A stretch of 64,000 bases of DNA from Apoda limacodes (taxonomy: Eukaryota; Arthropoda; Insecta; Lepidoptera; Limacodidae). Every line of letters starts with the position of its first letter. Positions within the stretch are counted from its first letter, which is position 1. A program made the translations under genes and the position numbers. Under the pieces are notes generated by a model. The model was not told where the DNA came from. It did no database searches and saw only the letters and a program-made list of their open reading frames with translations. The stretch is taken from positions 25,133,901 through 25,197,900 of the forward strand of contig OX291549.1 of NCBI GenBank assembly GCA_946406115.1, written 5' to 3'. Shown in pieces: positions 54,930 through 64,000 of this stretch.

Positions 54930-55545
54930 GCTGTGATCTAGATATTTAAGTGTTAAGAATTACCTTATGTGATTACGATATTGTGCATTAAAAGCTGTTA
55001 CTATATAATGAAAGAGTAAACTAGTATAACCTGCCTTACCCTTGAAAAGTGTTTCTTTCCTCGCCTTTGAACTCCCTCTATCTTTCCTCTTTTCCTTCTG
55101 AGCACTTAGCCGGTGCATTCGGTAACAGGGCACTACTGCTTTAACCTGTCCTGTTATAATTAGTAATAATGTTTAACGGGGTGACGTCGAACTAATTTTT
55201 TTGCGGCGTAGTTAAAAATGTCCTGAGCCCTTGATTAATTAATTGAAAGAATGAAAGATTAATTAGTTTACTAAACGCTTTGGTTAAGCTCTTTTAGCGT
55301 TTACTACTAACAGGGTTACATAGTTTCATAGACACTATAGACATCTTCACAAAGGTCATTTCGGTTTCTGGGTAACCCTGAGCATAAGCATAAGCCCTTC
55401 ATTACGGAGCACATCTATGCCTGGTGGCGAAAGCGTACAATAAAGACTGACACAAAGGTTTTCAAGCTGTTCTACTATACACTGAGATCGCTCTAAACTT
55501 TTTTTATTTGGAGAAAGATTTATTAGAGATTTATTGAGACCAAGG
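54930..55545. other. non-coding stretch
   Basis: No feature is supported. A TTAATTAATTGAAAGAATGAAAG..TTAATTAG segment near 55233-55266 is a short local repeat. Confidence 0.35.
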
Positions 55546-55559
55546 ATGAGATCCAGTTG

Positions 55560-55795
55560 TCTCTAGTGATGAAGATCTACGAAGTCTGGCAGTATAGATG
55601 GAGCAAAAGTTATAACTACAGTACCTGTAGGTACAAATCCTGTGTCTTCATTGACTCTCCTCATTATTCGTCGAACACTAATTATTTTCCTTTGGCTATA
55701 TATGACAGTAAAAATCTTCATATTAGATAAGTTTAGAAGAACATTTCTGTCTGAGAACACCTGATAAATCGGTGCTTGTTGCTGGAATGCTGGCT
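55560..55795 (-). pseudogene. LINE ORF1 (gag-like) fragment
   Basis: The minus-strand frame (55760-55563) contains IISVRRIMRRVN followed by EDTGFVPTGTVVITF and LPDFVDL. In insect LINE ORF1 proteins an RR-x-N-x-x-T-x-x-VPTGTVxIxF-like stretch precedes CCHC zinc knuckles, so this is probably that region. No zinc knuckles follow before the frame closes. Confidence is moderate because only one motif supports it. Confidence 0.5.
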
Positions 55796-55799
55796 TGAA

Positions 55800-56190
55800 A
55801 TTTGTAATCTAAAAAGGAAAGTTTTATTGTTCAAAAAGGGCTAAGTTGGGTATTTCACAGTGTACTCCTATTTTGTATTTGTTCATGTTTTCTCCGCCCA
55901 CTGACGTATAAGTTCGCGTCGTTGGAATAAGTCGCGCGGTTGTGGAGTTTTGCGTGCCATGTGACAAAAATCGTGAAAATTAAGTTTTTACCGTTTTTTT
56001 ACTATGCTTATGTTTTGATAAGGGTTTTGTATTTGGTTTAAGTTATATATGTTTCGAAAGCTCATTAACTAAAGATTTATTATATATATTTGGTACAATT
56101 GATTTGTGTGCATTTGCTTCTTGATTGTGGATTAAATAAAAAATTGGGAGTTTTTTCATACAGAGGAGATTTGAAACAGCCTGTTACAAC
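55800..56190. other. non-coding stretch next to the BEL/Pao remnant
   Basis: No gene was recognised. CTCCT immediately precedes the LTR word at 56197 and would be part of a target duplication if a matching copy were found beyond the other LTR; none was seen. Confidence 0.35.
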
Positions 56191-56196
56191 TCTCCT

Positions 56197-56230
56197 TGTT
56201 AAGTCTCTTTTTGGACATAATGAAAATACT
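56197..56230 (-). repeat. terminal LTR fragment of the BEL/Pao remnant
   Basis: Thirty-four bases starting TGTTAAGTCTCTTTTTGGAC are identical to 58444-58477 next to the primer-binding site. Beyond this point the sequence passes straight into gag, so pol and nearly all of the 3' LTR are deleted. Confidence 0.7.
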
Positions 56231-56233
56231 ATA

Positions 56234-57645
56234 TTACAGATTTCAATGATAGCGGTAGATGACCTCATTTTTTGTTTGATTAGAAAAAATAGATACGGAT
56301 TCTTGGGGGGTATTCTCGTTTGTGGAGACTGGTTTTGTAGGAATATGAAGTAACGTGTTGTGCCTTCGTTTGCATTCACGGCATGGACCCAGACGGCAAT
56401 CGCGGACGGAGTGTCCCTGACGTAGGCAATTGGAACACAAATTTTATTTAAAAATGCTTGATCTTCTGTTTTCTACGCTCTTGGCTTTTAATACAGGGCA
56501 ATCATAAATTCTATGCTCTCCACTACAAATGACACACTTAACAGTGTTTTGAGGTGTAATATTTTGAGAAGAACAGGCAAAGGATTTGGTTTATGACCGA
56601 TGAGATTTTATTGTTTGGATTGGATTTATAAGTTTAGAATGAATTTCAGATTTATTCCGGTTTAATGATTCTATGACATCGTACTGATTGTGCGTCGTAA
56701 TTGTACGATTGTACGGTCAATTAGAAATTTATGGAATGGGTTTAAATTAGGAACCTCTTCTAAGGAATTGCGGTGTTCTTCTTCCCACTAAGCTAAGGTT
56801 CTATTGTCAAGCTTAGTGTACATAATGTGAATTACTAATACTCAATGTCTCAGTCTCAATGTTCAGTGGGTTGATTTAGACTTGATAATGCACGCAAGTT
56901 TTTTGTAACATGATCAACTAATAATCGTAATAACCTCTCTGACTCACGTGTAAATGTATTTATGTTCAGTAAGGAATTTAAATGATACTGTCATAGCGCT
57001 CGCATAGTAATGTCCAGGTAGTGTTATAGTTGGCATTAGAGACTTCTAGGTTAGATATAACTCTGGCTGCATCACCCTCTAAATGTATATGTAAAATTAA
57101 TGAATTGGCAAGATGCGTTCATTATTGTGAATTAATGACATGAATGTGTCGCGGAACTCAAGCAATCGAAAGTAAGTGCCATCAAATTTGGTAATCTAGA
57201 TTTGCAGCAGCTTGAAGCACAATTTTTGATTGTTGGATGAGCATAGAGCTGAAATGTGAGAAGAGTTGAGATCTTTAGTTTCTTCTTCGCTCCTTGACAT
57301 AGAACTATTTTTTTGTATTAGGCTTTGAGCGAAGGCTATATTACTAATAAATGACTGCTCGATGTCATCTCTCTCATTGTTCTCATCTGATCAATTGTCT
57401 GAATTTAAATCCTCGATCTGGCCTTGCAAGTCATCGAATTTGTTGAACAATGTTTCAAATTTACTTAACTTTAAGTTCAATTCAGCTTATTTTATCGAAT
57501 TTATAACTGGATTCAAAGATAAGTTCGATAAATAATTTTTGAATTTAGTAACTTGACCCTTTAGAGAGCTTCGTCTTATAAAAAGTCCTTGCGAAACCGG
57601 ATCGCATTTATTAGCACCATTTACATCACTTTTTTCTTTACTCAT
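56234..57645 (-). pseudogene. gag: BEL/Pao-type LTR retrotransposon gag remnant
   Basis: The minus strand starts with an ATG at 57645 (MSKEKSDVNGANK). A middle segment follows with ITKFDGTYFRLLEFRDTF and SLIHNN (about 57200-57115), the capsid-region motif expected in BEL/Pao Gag. It ends in two zinc-binding motifs: CSNCLRQGHSVRDC, a perfect C-x2-C-x4-H-x4-C (56440-56399), and CRECKRRHNTLLH. In-frame stops (for example soon after NPVINSIK) and shifts show the copy is dead. Gag would form the cytoplasmic particle packaging element RNA. The gene is followed not by pol but by the 34-bp LTR word at 56197, so a deletion removed protease, reverse transcriptase, RNase H and integrase. The family is an insect retrotransposon; no envelope sequence was seen. 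Confidence 0.85.
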
Positions 57646-58417
57646 TGTTATGTGTTTAATTTAGATGGAATACAAATAATAATATGAAGCTTACAGTGAC
57701 AGAATAATAAATTACTAATTAAATGGCAAAAACTAGGTACAAATATGTAAATAATAAAATAAATAAATCTCACGCTCCTCAATCAGGCAGAAATGGGCAG
57801 GTAGCGTCGCACTGAATTACTAGTTGTTTGTCTCACGTAGATAAATATGATTCCTTGTTGATTCTGGAAATGTTTAGCGAATATATTTACATCTAGCAAT
57901 GACAATAATAAGGCTAGGATTCACAAAAGAAATTCAATAGTTTTGAGATATCTTGTTTCAATCTATTTGTATTAACCTTTGTAGAAGATAGGTATGTTAA
58001 TGCCTTGAAATTTTTTGATATCTATAAAATAAAATGATAATTTAAGGTTATTTACATTCAATTGAATTGAACTTAGGTTTCCTAAGTAACTTTGTTAGGT
58101 AAAATTGAAAATCCGGCAATATAAGTAGGTTGCAAGTAGGCAGCTGTTTCTATGAGATAAATTTTTGCTAAAGTGGGTACCTAAAGACTTTATAGGCTCA
58201 AGCAGAGAAATGTTTTATAGGTACGGGATTTTAGGAATGTTGGATGGATTAGAATGGAGGGCACTTAGCTGCATTGGCCTAGCTGCGGAGTAGTTTTTTG
58301 TTGTGTCGTCACTGTCCGGCTTGGCTGCAATGGCTAGCACTTAATATCTCCTTGATACGTAGCTGCAATGCATTGACCTGGTTGCGGATTGGTTTTCACT
58401 ATGCGGTTTTTGATCTT

Positions 58418-58441
58418 CAATTCGTCCTGTCACGGTCGCCA
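58418..58441 (-). other. LTR retrotransposon primer-binding site
   Basis: On the minus strand TGGCGACCGTGACAGGA lies two bases inside the LTR edge at 58444. It starts with TGG, complementary to a tRNA CCA end, and matches the arginine-tRNA-type site I know from several insect LTR retrotransposons. Its position 0.8 kb upstream of the gag start fits a long leader. Confidence 0.8.
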
Positions 58442-58443
58442 GT

Positions 58444-58560
58444 TGTTAAGTCTCTTTTTGGACATAATGAAAATACTTCAGTATCTTGGTATTTCGATTA
58501 ATTTACACAGGATTGAACCATAGAGAAGAAAAAAAAACAAATAACAGGGTTGCACGACGA
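58444..58560 (-). repeat. 5' LTR, inner edge; outer limit unknown
   Basis: The LTR 3' edge (minus orientation ...GACTTAACA) is fixed by the primer-binding site and by the identical 34 bp at 56197. With only that short second copy to compare, the outer end of this LTR could not be located, so the end coordinate is arbitrary. Confidence 0.5.
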
Positions 58561-58885
58561 AATATTGATTAAGACTGATTGTAGTACTTAAGAAATGACT
58601 GTAAGTTAATAATAATTTATTGTCAAATATTAAAAATATGTAAAACAATTTGTTTATCTGACTATTATTTTAATTAATGTTACAAATAGAACGGTACGGT
58701 ACCTTTAACTACTTAAGGAGTTGATTATTTGTATTAGATCTGTAGTTACATACTTAACTAATATATCAGTATAAAATATTAATAAAAAGTTTGTTTCGTA
58801 CTTGAAAAGTTTTATTTTAATAAATACCTTTAAATTATATCATCATTTTTAATACTTACACCCCTAATACTTCTCAAAAACCATA

Positions 58886-59118
58886 TGTTTCAACTCCCCT
58901 CGACCCCTATTTCATCTTACCTCGGCATGAGGGGAGTTGAAACAAGTTGACTTGTTAAAGTTAAATCGGTTTTTCACCACAATATCTAACGCTTACAATT
59001 TCTTTATATTAGTCTTTCGAAAGTGTAAAGAATGATCGATTGGTACTAATATCATACGATTTTTGACTATAGTATTTGATGTATGAAACAAAATCTCAAA
59101 ATTGTTTCAACTCCCCTC
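58886..59118. mobile_element. small TIR element with GAGGGGAGTTGAAACA ends, plus an extra end
   Basis: GAGGGGAGTTGAAACAA (58929) and TTGTTTCAACTCCCCTC (59102-59118) are perfect 17-bp inverted ends of a 190-bp element. A third copy of the end, TGTTTCAACTCCCCTCG, lies at 58886-58902 in the right-end orientation and pairs with the 58929 end over a 26-bp loop. This suggests one element next to the remains of another. No coding is present. Confidence 0.7.
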
Positions 59119-59262
59119 GGTCTCGCCTAAGTACCTCTGAGCGTTCGATTTGTTGAGTACGTGCAGACATACAAAAGACGCTTAACCTGTTTATGTTATC
59201 AATACTTAATTAAACTATTTAAAATTCTTGTATCTTGTATATATTTTCCTTGCTGTAGTATG

Positions 59263-59310
59263 ATAAAAACCGGCCCGCACTTGGCGGAATCGCGTACGAA
59301 AGGTTCCGTA
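59263..59310 (+). repeat. 5' fragment of the CCGGCCAAGTGCGAG family
   Basis: AAAACCGGCCCGCACTTGGC and CGCGTACGAAAGGTTCCGTA correspond to the opening of the element at 62705-63335 with some change. Confidence 0.5.
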
Positions 59311-59639
59311 CCATTATCTATTTGTAATTCTATTTATCTAACAATTTTTTGGGTTTCATGCATTAGAAACCCTCCCTTTACTCAGTATTAAATTTTTGAA
59401 ACACTCGCTCGCTCGTGGGTTCAATCTTTGGATCCTTCGCTTGCTCGGTATTCAATATAGGCCCTCACGCAAAAAAAAAGCAATTTTCCTACCTTGCATA
59501 GCAAATAACTATTTTACTTTAGTTTACATTTTATATGTAAAACGTTAGTTTAGCAGAAATTTGCGGTAAAAATTGACAATCGGCATTCGATTCAAAGCAA
59601 AGAAAACATGTAGCTTAATGTTTTGTCTGTTTGTCAGCC

Positions 59640-59945
59640 TAAGGGGGCTTTATTTTATACTTTTTGATAGATTTTTGTAGTCGGAAAGTTTTTTGATGAC
59701 CTAAGGTCATTGATCGCACCTCAGAAACTGAACCGATTTGGCTGTTATTTGGAATGCAAATAGCTAACTAACTTACACTTAAACTACATTTTATTCTGAA
59801 AAATGTATAGGTAAGTTCCCGCAGGAGGAACGAATATATGTACAATAGTATTACTATAGCTTGCTATAGAAAACTTCTGCACTATAATACTATTATGTAT
59901 TCTGTGTTATAATCAATAATCGAATTTAGCGCAGGCAGAGATAAA
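59640..59945 (+). repeat. diverged short repeat of the CCGATTTGGCTG type
   Basis: AGAAACTGAACCGATTTGGC with TGTTATTTGGAATGCAAATA, AAGTTCCCGCAGGAGGAACG and a final GAATTTAGCGCAGGCAGAG have the layout of the Helitron-like family, but only loosely. Confidence 0.4.
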
Positions 59946-60379
59946 TATAATATACTTTATGAAAAAATTGTAGAAAATGACTTCCCTAAGAGTAAGCAAA
60001 CGTAAATATACTCTAAGTAGTAACATAAAATGTCAATTTAAAGTTTTTGAAGTTATCAAAGTTGGGACAGTAAGTTATCGTCAAACAAATACTTAAAGAT
60101 AACTTAATTACAATTAAAATTCATATATTAACCCCAAATCAACATTGTATTAAAGTGTAGAGAGAATTCATTAACATCACATTGATATCTACGGGTCAGA
60201 AGGTATAAACCGTCGATGTTTGTTGATTACACATCATACTCTGACATTAATGTTTACAGAATAAACACTAAAGATAATGTTGCCTTAGCCGCTATTTGCA
60301 CGCACTACAGATGGCAAACGTTATCAAGACAGCGGCCACTTGATTGTCAGAATTTTGTATTTGCCCATAAGGTAGGTAC

Positions 60380-60530
60380 TTACTTAGCTTAGCTTAATGA
60401 CTGCTGTCTTATGTGCCTTCCGAAGCGCGAGGGAGTCAAGAAAGGTGTGCCAGTAGGCAGTCACCCATCCAATGATTGACTTCGACCGACGTTGCTTAGC
60501 TTTGCATATTGTTAACGAGTACCTGGAGGA
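60380..60530 (-). mobile_element. 5S rRNA-related SINE (SINE3-type candidate)
   Basis: On the minus strand 60504-60444 reads AAGCTAAGCAACGTCGGTCG, then AAGTCAATCATTGGATGGGT and GACTGCC..GGCACACC. This follows the 3' half of eukaryotic 5S rRNA (GTTAAGCAACGTCGG... then GTACTTGGATGGGTGACCGCC) base for base over most of its length. It is followed by a non-5S body, CTCGCGCTTCGGAAGGCAC and AGACAGCAGTCATTAAGC, loosely related to 11830-11960. The 5' half of 5S is much weaker (GGTACTCGTTAACA near 60530). A plain 5S pseudogene is the alternative. The overlapping 68-codon frame is not coding. Confidence 0.7.
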
Positions 60531-60553
60531 CCGAACTTCGCTCGTTTTTTTAG

Positions 60554-60606
60554 CAACGCCATCTATTGTCAAGTAGCTGAACAACGCCATCTATTGTCAA
60601 GTAGCT
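60554..60606 (+). repeat. 28-bp tandem duplication, CAACGCCATCTATTGTCAAG
   Basis: Two units starting at 60554 and 60582 are identical over 25 bases (CAACGCCATCTATTGTCAAG then TAGCT). An inverted relative, GCCAATAGATGTC, follows at 60648-60660. Confidence 0.9.
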
Positions 60607-60844
60607 TTATCGTTGCTGTGTCGGTAAAAATAATAGTATTACTACTCGCCAATAGATGTCAGAAAGAGTCATATTGTTCCGTTTATCGTTGCCTAAAAAC
60701 ACGGATAAAACGAGGTTTTCTAAAAAGAAAGCTAGATCGACTTATCGCCCCCGAAACTCCCTACATACTAAATTTCATGAAAATCGTTGGAGCCGTTGCT
60801 CGTTTGAGGGTATTAGATTAATATAATGTTTCCATTAAACTTCT

Positions 60845-61365
60845 TTGCCTCCTTACCAGCCTCAAACGTCCCCATTGTTGAAGCACGGCCTATCTCAGGC
60901 TACGTCCTTCGTAGGCGATTCAAAGCGTCCAGAATTGCAAACGATGCGGTGCCAAGTGAATACAATGCAATGCGGCGGCGGTTGTCCGATTGTCGTTTTG
61001 TTTTTAAATAATGTCGGATATAGAACTTTTAATTATTTCAGGGCGAGGATTTGCGCGAAAATATCAAACCAACTGATCGTGCTCGCTTCGCTTGCACCGC
61101 GCCGTACAGTACCCCGCGCGCGTGTGGTCACGTAAGACACTTCAATATGTATCGAATGTTTGTTGTTTTCGCGCCTTCGCGTCAATACCGCTCACGTAGG
61201 ACACCGCGTCACCTTGCGCAAGGGCAATTTGGGCCATAGTCCGTCACGCGGACCTACTGCGGATTGTTAATACGTCTTTTTTTAACCAAAAAAAACATGC
61301 ACAAACACAGGGCTTGAACCTCCATTTCTCAGTGCGCAAGACTTTCATTCATCTTGGATGGAATA
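60845..61365 (-). mobile_element. tRNA-derived SINE, family B, minus-strand copy apparently split
   Basis: The head side is at 61365-61195: on the minus strand, GGAGGTTCAAGCCCTGTG (B box), then AATCCGCAGTAGGTCCGCGT and GACTATGGCCCAAATTGCCC. A 3'-end-like part is at 60925-60845 (GAGATAGGCCGTGCTTCAAC, AATGGGGACGTTTGAGGCTG). The roughly 270 bp between are GC-rich, with CGCGCG words, and look inserted or rearranged. The 61-96 codon plus-strand frames here are spurious. Confidence 0.55.
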
Positions 61366-61592
61366 CCCTCATGACGGGTAACAAAAAAAAATCTTGGCGT
61401 ATTTATATCTAACACGACGAGGGCTATGTATTTATTTATCAAGAAAAAAATATTTTATATAAGATTTACGAAGCACGACTGAAATGTAATTCAATATAAA
61501 AATGTTGCTACGCTTCCAGAAAACAGGATTTTTTTTCACGATATTTAATCTTCACGTATTATATAAGAAACCAGTCTAGTGTATCATGAGCA

Positions 61593-61676
61593 TTCTAGAG
61601 CCGCAAACGTCTTGCCTCATGATGTTCTAGAGCCGTAAACATCTTGCCTCATTCTCATTCTGGGTCCAAAACGTCT
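61593..61676 (+). repeat. 32-bp tandem duplication plus partial third unit
   Basis: TTCTAGAGCCGCAAACGTCT at 61593 and TTCTAGAGCCGTAAACATCT at 61625 start two units of 32 bp sharing TTGCCTCAT. A third, diverged start (TTCTGGGTCCAAAACGTCT) lies at 61658. Confidence 0.85.
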
Positions 61677-61849
61677 AAAAGGTTATATAAAGTAAATCAG
61701 TATCTAAAATTATTGTTATACACAGTATACAGTAGTTGCTGGCAATCTCGTTCTCCTTATTGCTTCGAAAAAAAAGTTGATAGACTTGTAAACCGTGGAT
61801 AATATTTGTAATTAATATTATAATTAGAATCAATTTCAAGTTAATGTAA

Positions 61850-62015
61850 TGTGGCTGTCGGTGTTGGCCCAGTGGTTCCGATTATGGATAAAAAAGGCAT
61901 ATGAGAAGTCCACAATCCGCATTGGGCCCGTGTGTGGACTGTGGCCCAAATCACCCTCAGTGAGGGTAGGCCTCGCTCCAACAGTGGGGTCGTAGGAGGC
62001 AAATAAGGTAATGTA
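61850..62015 (+). mobile_element. tRNA-derived SINE, family B, internally deleted copy
   Basis: GTCGGTGTTGGCCCAGTGGT (A-box side) passes directly into AGAAGTCCACAATCCGCATT, so the B box and part of the body are missing. The remaining body, GGGCCCGTGTGTGGACTGTG and CCAACAGTGGGGTCGTAGGA, with a GGCAAATAAGG end, follows copy 53147. Confidence 0.75.
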
Positions 62016-62309
62016 GCTGAGGCCCGGAGAGCGGCCCTTTTAACATACTGAAGATTTGGAGCGTAGTTTCCATAAGTGGCTAAACAAAAAATAAATCCTA
62101 TGTATTGCTTCAAGCCAAGCCTGAGTTACCTGTGAAAACCCTATAAAAATCTGTCAAGTAGTTTTGAGCTTAAGTTTACACAAACAGACGGATATTAAAT
62201 TGGCTTCTTGTTTTGGATTGCTCTTTTAAAGTCATTCGTACTCAGATTCTGTTTTTTTTTTGTTGAAAAAATTTGGTTTAATAAGAAGTTCATAGACGAT
62301 TTTAAAAAA

Positions 62310-62700
62310 ATTGGGTTTTTAACAGAAAATACAGCCTAAACCGATCATCGTAGAAACCTGAAAATATATCCTCATCTATTCTTTGTATGACGTAGGCATC
62401 CGATAAGAAATGAATTTCCGAAATTCTACCCCTAAGGGGGTGAAAAAGGGGGGCAAAGTTTGTATGGGACAACGTGATTCCTTGGTCCAATCATCTTCAA
62501 ATTTTGCATTAACCTTTTTTAACAGAATTGGTGGAAAAAGTGTTTAGTATTTTATTGAAATTCATCCCAATGGGGATAAAAAGGGGAAGAAAGTGTTTTT
62601 GGCGTTAATTTGCTTCAAAGTTGATATCAATACTCCTTAGTGCTTTTGATTTAAATTACATTTTATTTTGACACATGTTTGTCAACTCTATTCGATTTTA
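62310..62700 (-). repeat. modular repeat units (CCCCTAAGGGGGTGAAAAAG)
   Basis: TACCCCTAAGGGGGTGAAAA and CATCCCAATGGGGATAAAAA lie about 150 bp apart, each followed by a GG.AAAGT(G)TTT segment, as in the arrays at 30 and 46 kb. Orientation is as at 46 kb. Confidence 0.55.
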
Positions 62701-62704
62701 TTCA

Positions 62705-63335
62705 AAAAATCCGGCCAAGTGCGAGTTGGACTCACGCACCGAGGGTTCCCTACCTACCACCATTTACGTACTTAACAAACACAAAAAAATATGTTTTTTT
62801 TTATTTGTATATTTGAGTTGATTGAATGAAAAGTAAATTGCGTATTACGATTTGTGACGTATTAAAAAAAACTACTTACTAGATTTCGTTCAAACCAATT
62901 TTCGGTGGAAGTTTGCATGGTACATTATATATTTTTTTTAGTTTTATCAATCTCTTATTTTAGAAGTTACGGGGGGGGACACACACAATTTACCACTTTG
63001 GAAGTGTCTCTCGCGCAAACTATTCAGTTTAGAAAAAAATGTCATTAGAAACCTCAATATCATTTTTGAAGACCTATCCATAGATACCCCACACGTATGG
63101 GTTTGATAAAAGTTCAGTTCTAAGTATGGGGAACTCTCAAAATTAATTGTTTTTTATCTTTTTTTGTGTGAAAATCTTAATGCGGTTCACAGAATACATC
63201 TACTTACCAAGTTTCAACAGTATAGTTCTTATAGTGTCGGAAAAAAGTGGCTGTGACATGACGGACAGACAGACAGTCAGACATGACGAATTTATAAGGG
63301 TTCCGTTTTTTGCCATTTGGCTACGGAACCCTATA
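62705..63335 (+). mobile_element. dispersed non-autonomous lepidopteran element, near full-length, about 0.63 kb
   Basis: It opens AATCCGGCCAAGTGCGAGTT and GGACTCACGCACCGAGGGTT. It includes CCAATTTTCGGTGGAAGTTT, CCCCACACGTATGGGTTTG and CCAAGTTTCAACAGTATAGT. It closes with GGACAGACAGACAGTCAG, AAGGGTTCCGTTTTTTGCC and ATTTGGCTACGGAACCCT. Fragments of its ends occur at 5.2, 26.2, 29.6, 34.5, 38.2 and 59.3 kb. No coding is present; the 94-codon frame across its 3' part is spurious. The superfamily is not determined from the sequence. Confidence 0.7.
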
Positions 63336-63389
63336 AAGGTTAAACTCACTCAAAACATAAGCAAATTCTTGTATATTATAATTACTAAC

Positions 63390-63610
63390 AAATATTATAA
63401 AGCTAAAGAGTTTGATTGTTTGTTTGCTTGAACGTGCTAATCTTAGGAACTACTGGTCCGATTTGAAAAATTCTTGCAGTGTCAGATAGCCCATTTAAAG
63501 AGTAAGGCTATAGGCTATATATCATAACGCTAAGAACAACAGGAGCGGAGCACCAATGAAAATATTTCAAAATTGGGTTTTTTTTTCCTTTTGAGAGCTT
63601 CCGCTGCGTG
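63390..63610 (+). repeat. dispersed lepidopteran repeat (GCTTGAACGTGCTAATCTTAG)
   Basis: CTTGAACGTGCTAATCTTAG, AACTACTGGTCCGATTTGAA, GTGTCAGATAGCCCATTTAA, TAAGGCTATAGGCTATATAT and CAACAGGAGCGGAGCACCAA form an order I know from many lepidopteran sequences. It is non-coding. Confidence 0.6.
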
Positions 63611-63611
63611 C

Positions 63612-64000
63612 GCTGCGTAAACGGTTAAGGTTTCGCTGAAATCATGTATTACAGAATTGTTTTCCTTTAAAATAAAGCGACAACATATGTCTATATTCTA
63701 AGGTAGGCTCGCTATAATCTTTTTTATGCTAACCAAATTTGTTCTAAAATAATGCAATATTTACGACGGTGTTTTTAAAAACATGATATTAATCCTTATG
63801 TAAATAAATACGTTATTCATCACTAGTAACTAATTTAAAACAATATTGCCCTTTACATAATTCGATTTTAATAAATATCTTAGGAGTTATCGCAGTTTTA
63901 AATTGACATCGCAGCAAAAATATGATCAAGTACTGCACGCGCATTTATGATGTGCAAGGCCGGCGGACAGTCATGAGGGGTGAGGGCGGTACGTATTATT
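63612..64000. other. non-coding stretch at the window end
   Basis: No feature is supported. The last 60 bases become GC-richer (AAGGCCGGCGGACAGTCATG). Confidence 0.35.

Noticed and set aside
60444..60504. Functional 5S rRNA gene
   Set aside because: Only the 3' half is clear, several conserved positions are changed and the flank is repeat sequence.

Overview
This 64 kb window looks like AT-rich nuclear DNA of an insect, most likely a moth or butterfly. The argument rests on repeat families recalled from lepidopteran genomes and not checked by search: LINE tails carrying GTGACCGCTTACCATCAGGC, short repeats ending GCGGGCAAAAGCTAGT, elements opening CCGGCCAAGTGCGAG, and tRNA-derived SINEs with a TCCACAATCCGCA core. 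There is no bacterial-style gene layout, no operon and no intact multi-exon gene. Almost every short open frame is spurious. The only stretch that reads like a host coding exon is 25506-25724, a 72-codon open frame entered at a splice-acceptor-like site and followed by AATAAA signals.

Layout. 1-9.5 kb: decayed RTE-type LINE tail, Helitron-like short repeat, several hairpin MITE-like elements, a Jockey/CR1-type LINE tail and a pogo-like MITE. 9.5-11.6 kb: a short repeat split by a Helentron-like non-autonomous element, then a 1055-bp element with perfect 22-bp terminal inverted repeats and iterated GACCAAT boxes. 13.5-16.4 kb: pogo-family transposase remnant, RTE fragment and a dispersed repeat shared with 34.7 kb. 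17.3-24.8 kb: SINE cluster, a 1.3-kb LINE reverse transcriptase remnant, a LINE 3' end with an ATT tail, and two convergent GC-rich LINE-like tails. 25.5 kb: the candidate exon. 27.3-28.9 kb: a 1.59-kb element with arms of about 0.45 kb in inverted orientation and a TA target duplication. 29.9-35.1 kb: modular repeats, RTE tail, SINE and dispersed repeat.

36.2-39.1 kb: a LINE remnant in which endonuclease sequence runs directly into RNase H sequence, and another LINE tail. 39.7-44.7 kb: SINEs, Helitron-like repeats, a 0.95-kb inverted duplication and a hairpin MITE. 46-49.8 kb: modular repeats inverted relative to those at 30 kb, and a LINE 3' fragment. 50.6-51.5 kb: second Helentron-like copy and a GC-rich LINE-like tail. 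52.4-53.8 kb: a LINE RNase H region split by a SINE with a perfect 15-bp target duplication. 53.8-55 kb: GC-rich sequence I cannot identify. 55.5-58.5 kb: LINE ORF1 fragment and a BEL/Pao gag remnant with primer-binding site. 58.9-63.6 kb: TIR element, 5S-rRNA-related SINE, tandem duplications and further lepidopteran repeats.

Functionally this is a transposon-dominated intergenic or intronic region. No transposon coding region appears intact, so what mobility there was would have depended on proteins supplied by other copies. The most notable structures are the long inverted-repeat elements (27.3, 41.7 kb), the GACCAAT-box element (10.5 kb), the Helentron-like pair (9.6, 50.6 kb), the 5S-related SINE (60.4 kb) and the candidate host exon (25.5 kb). 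Family names come from reading motifs only; no database search was possible.
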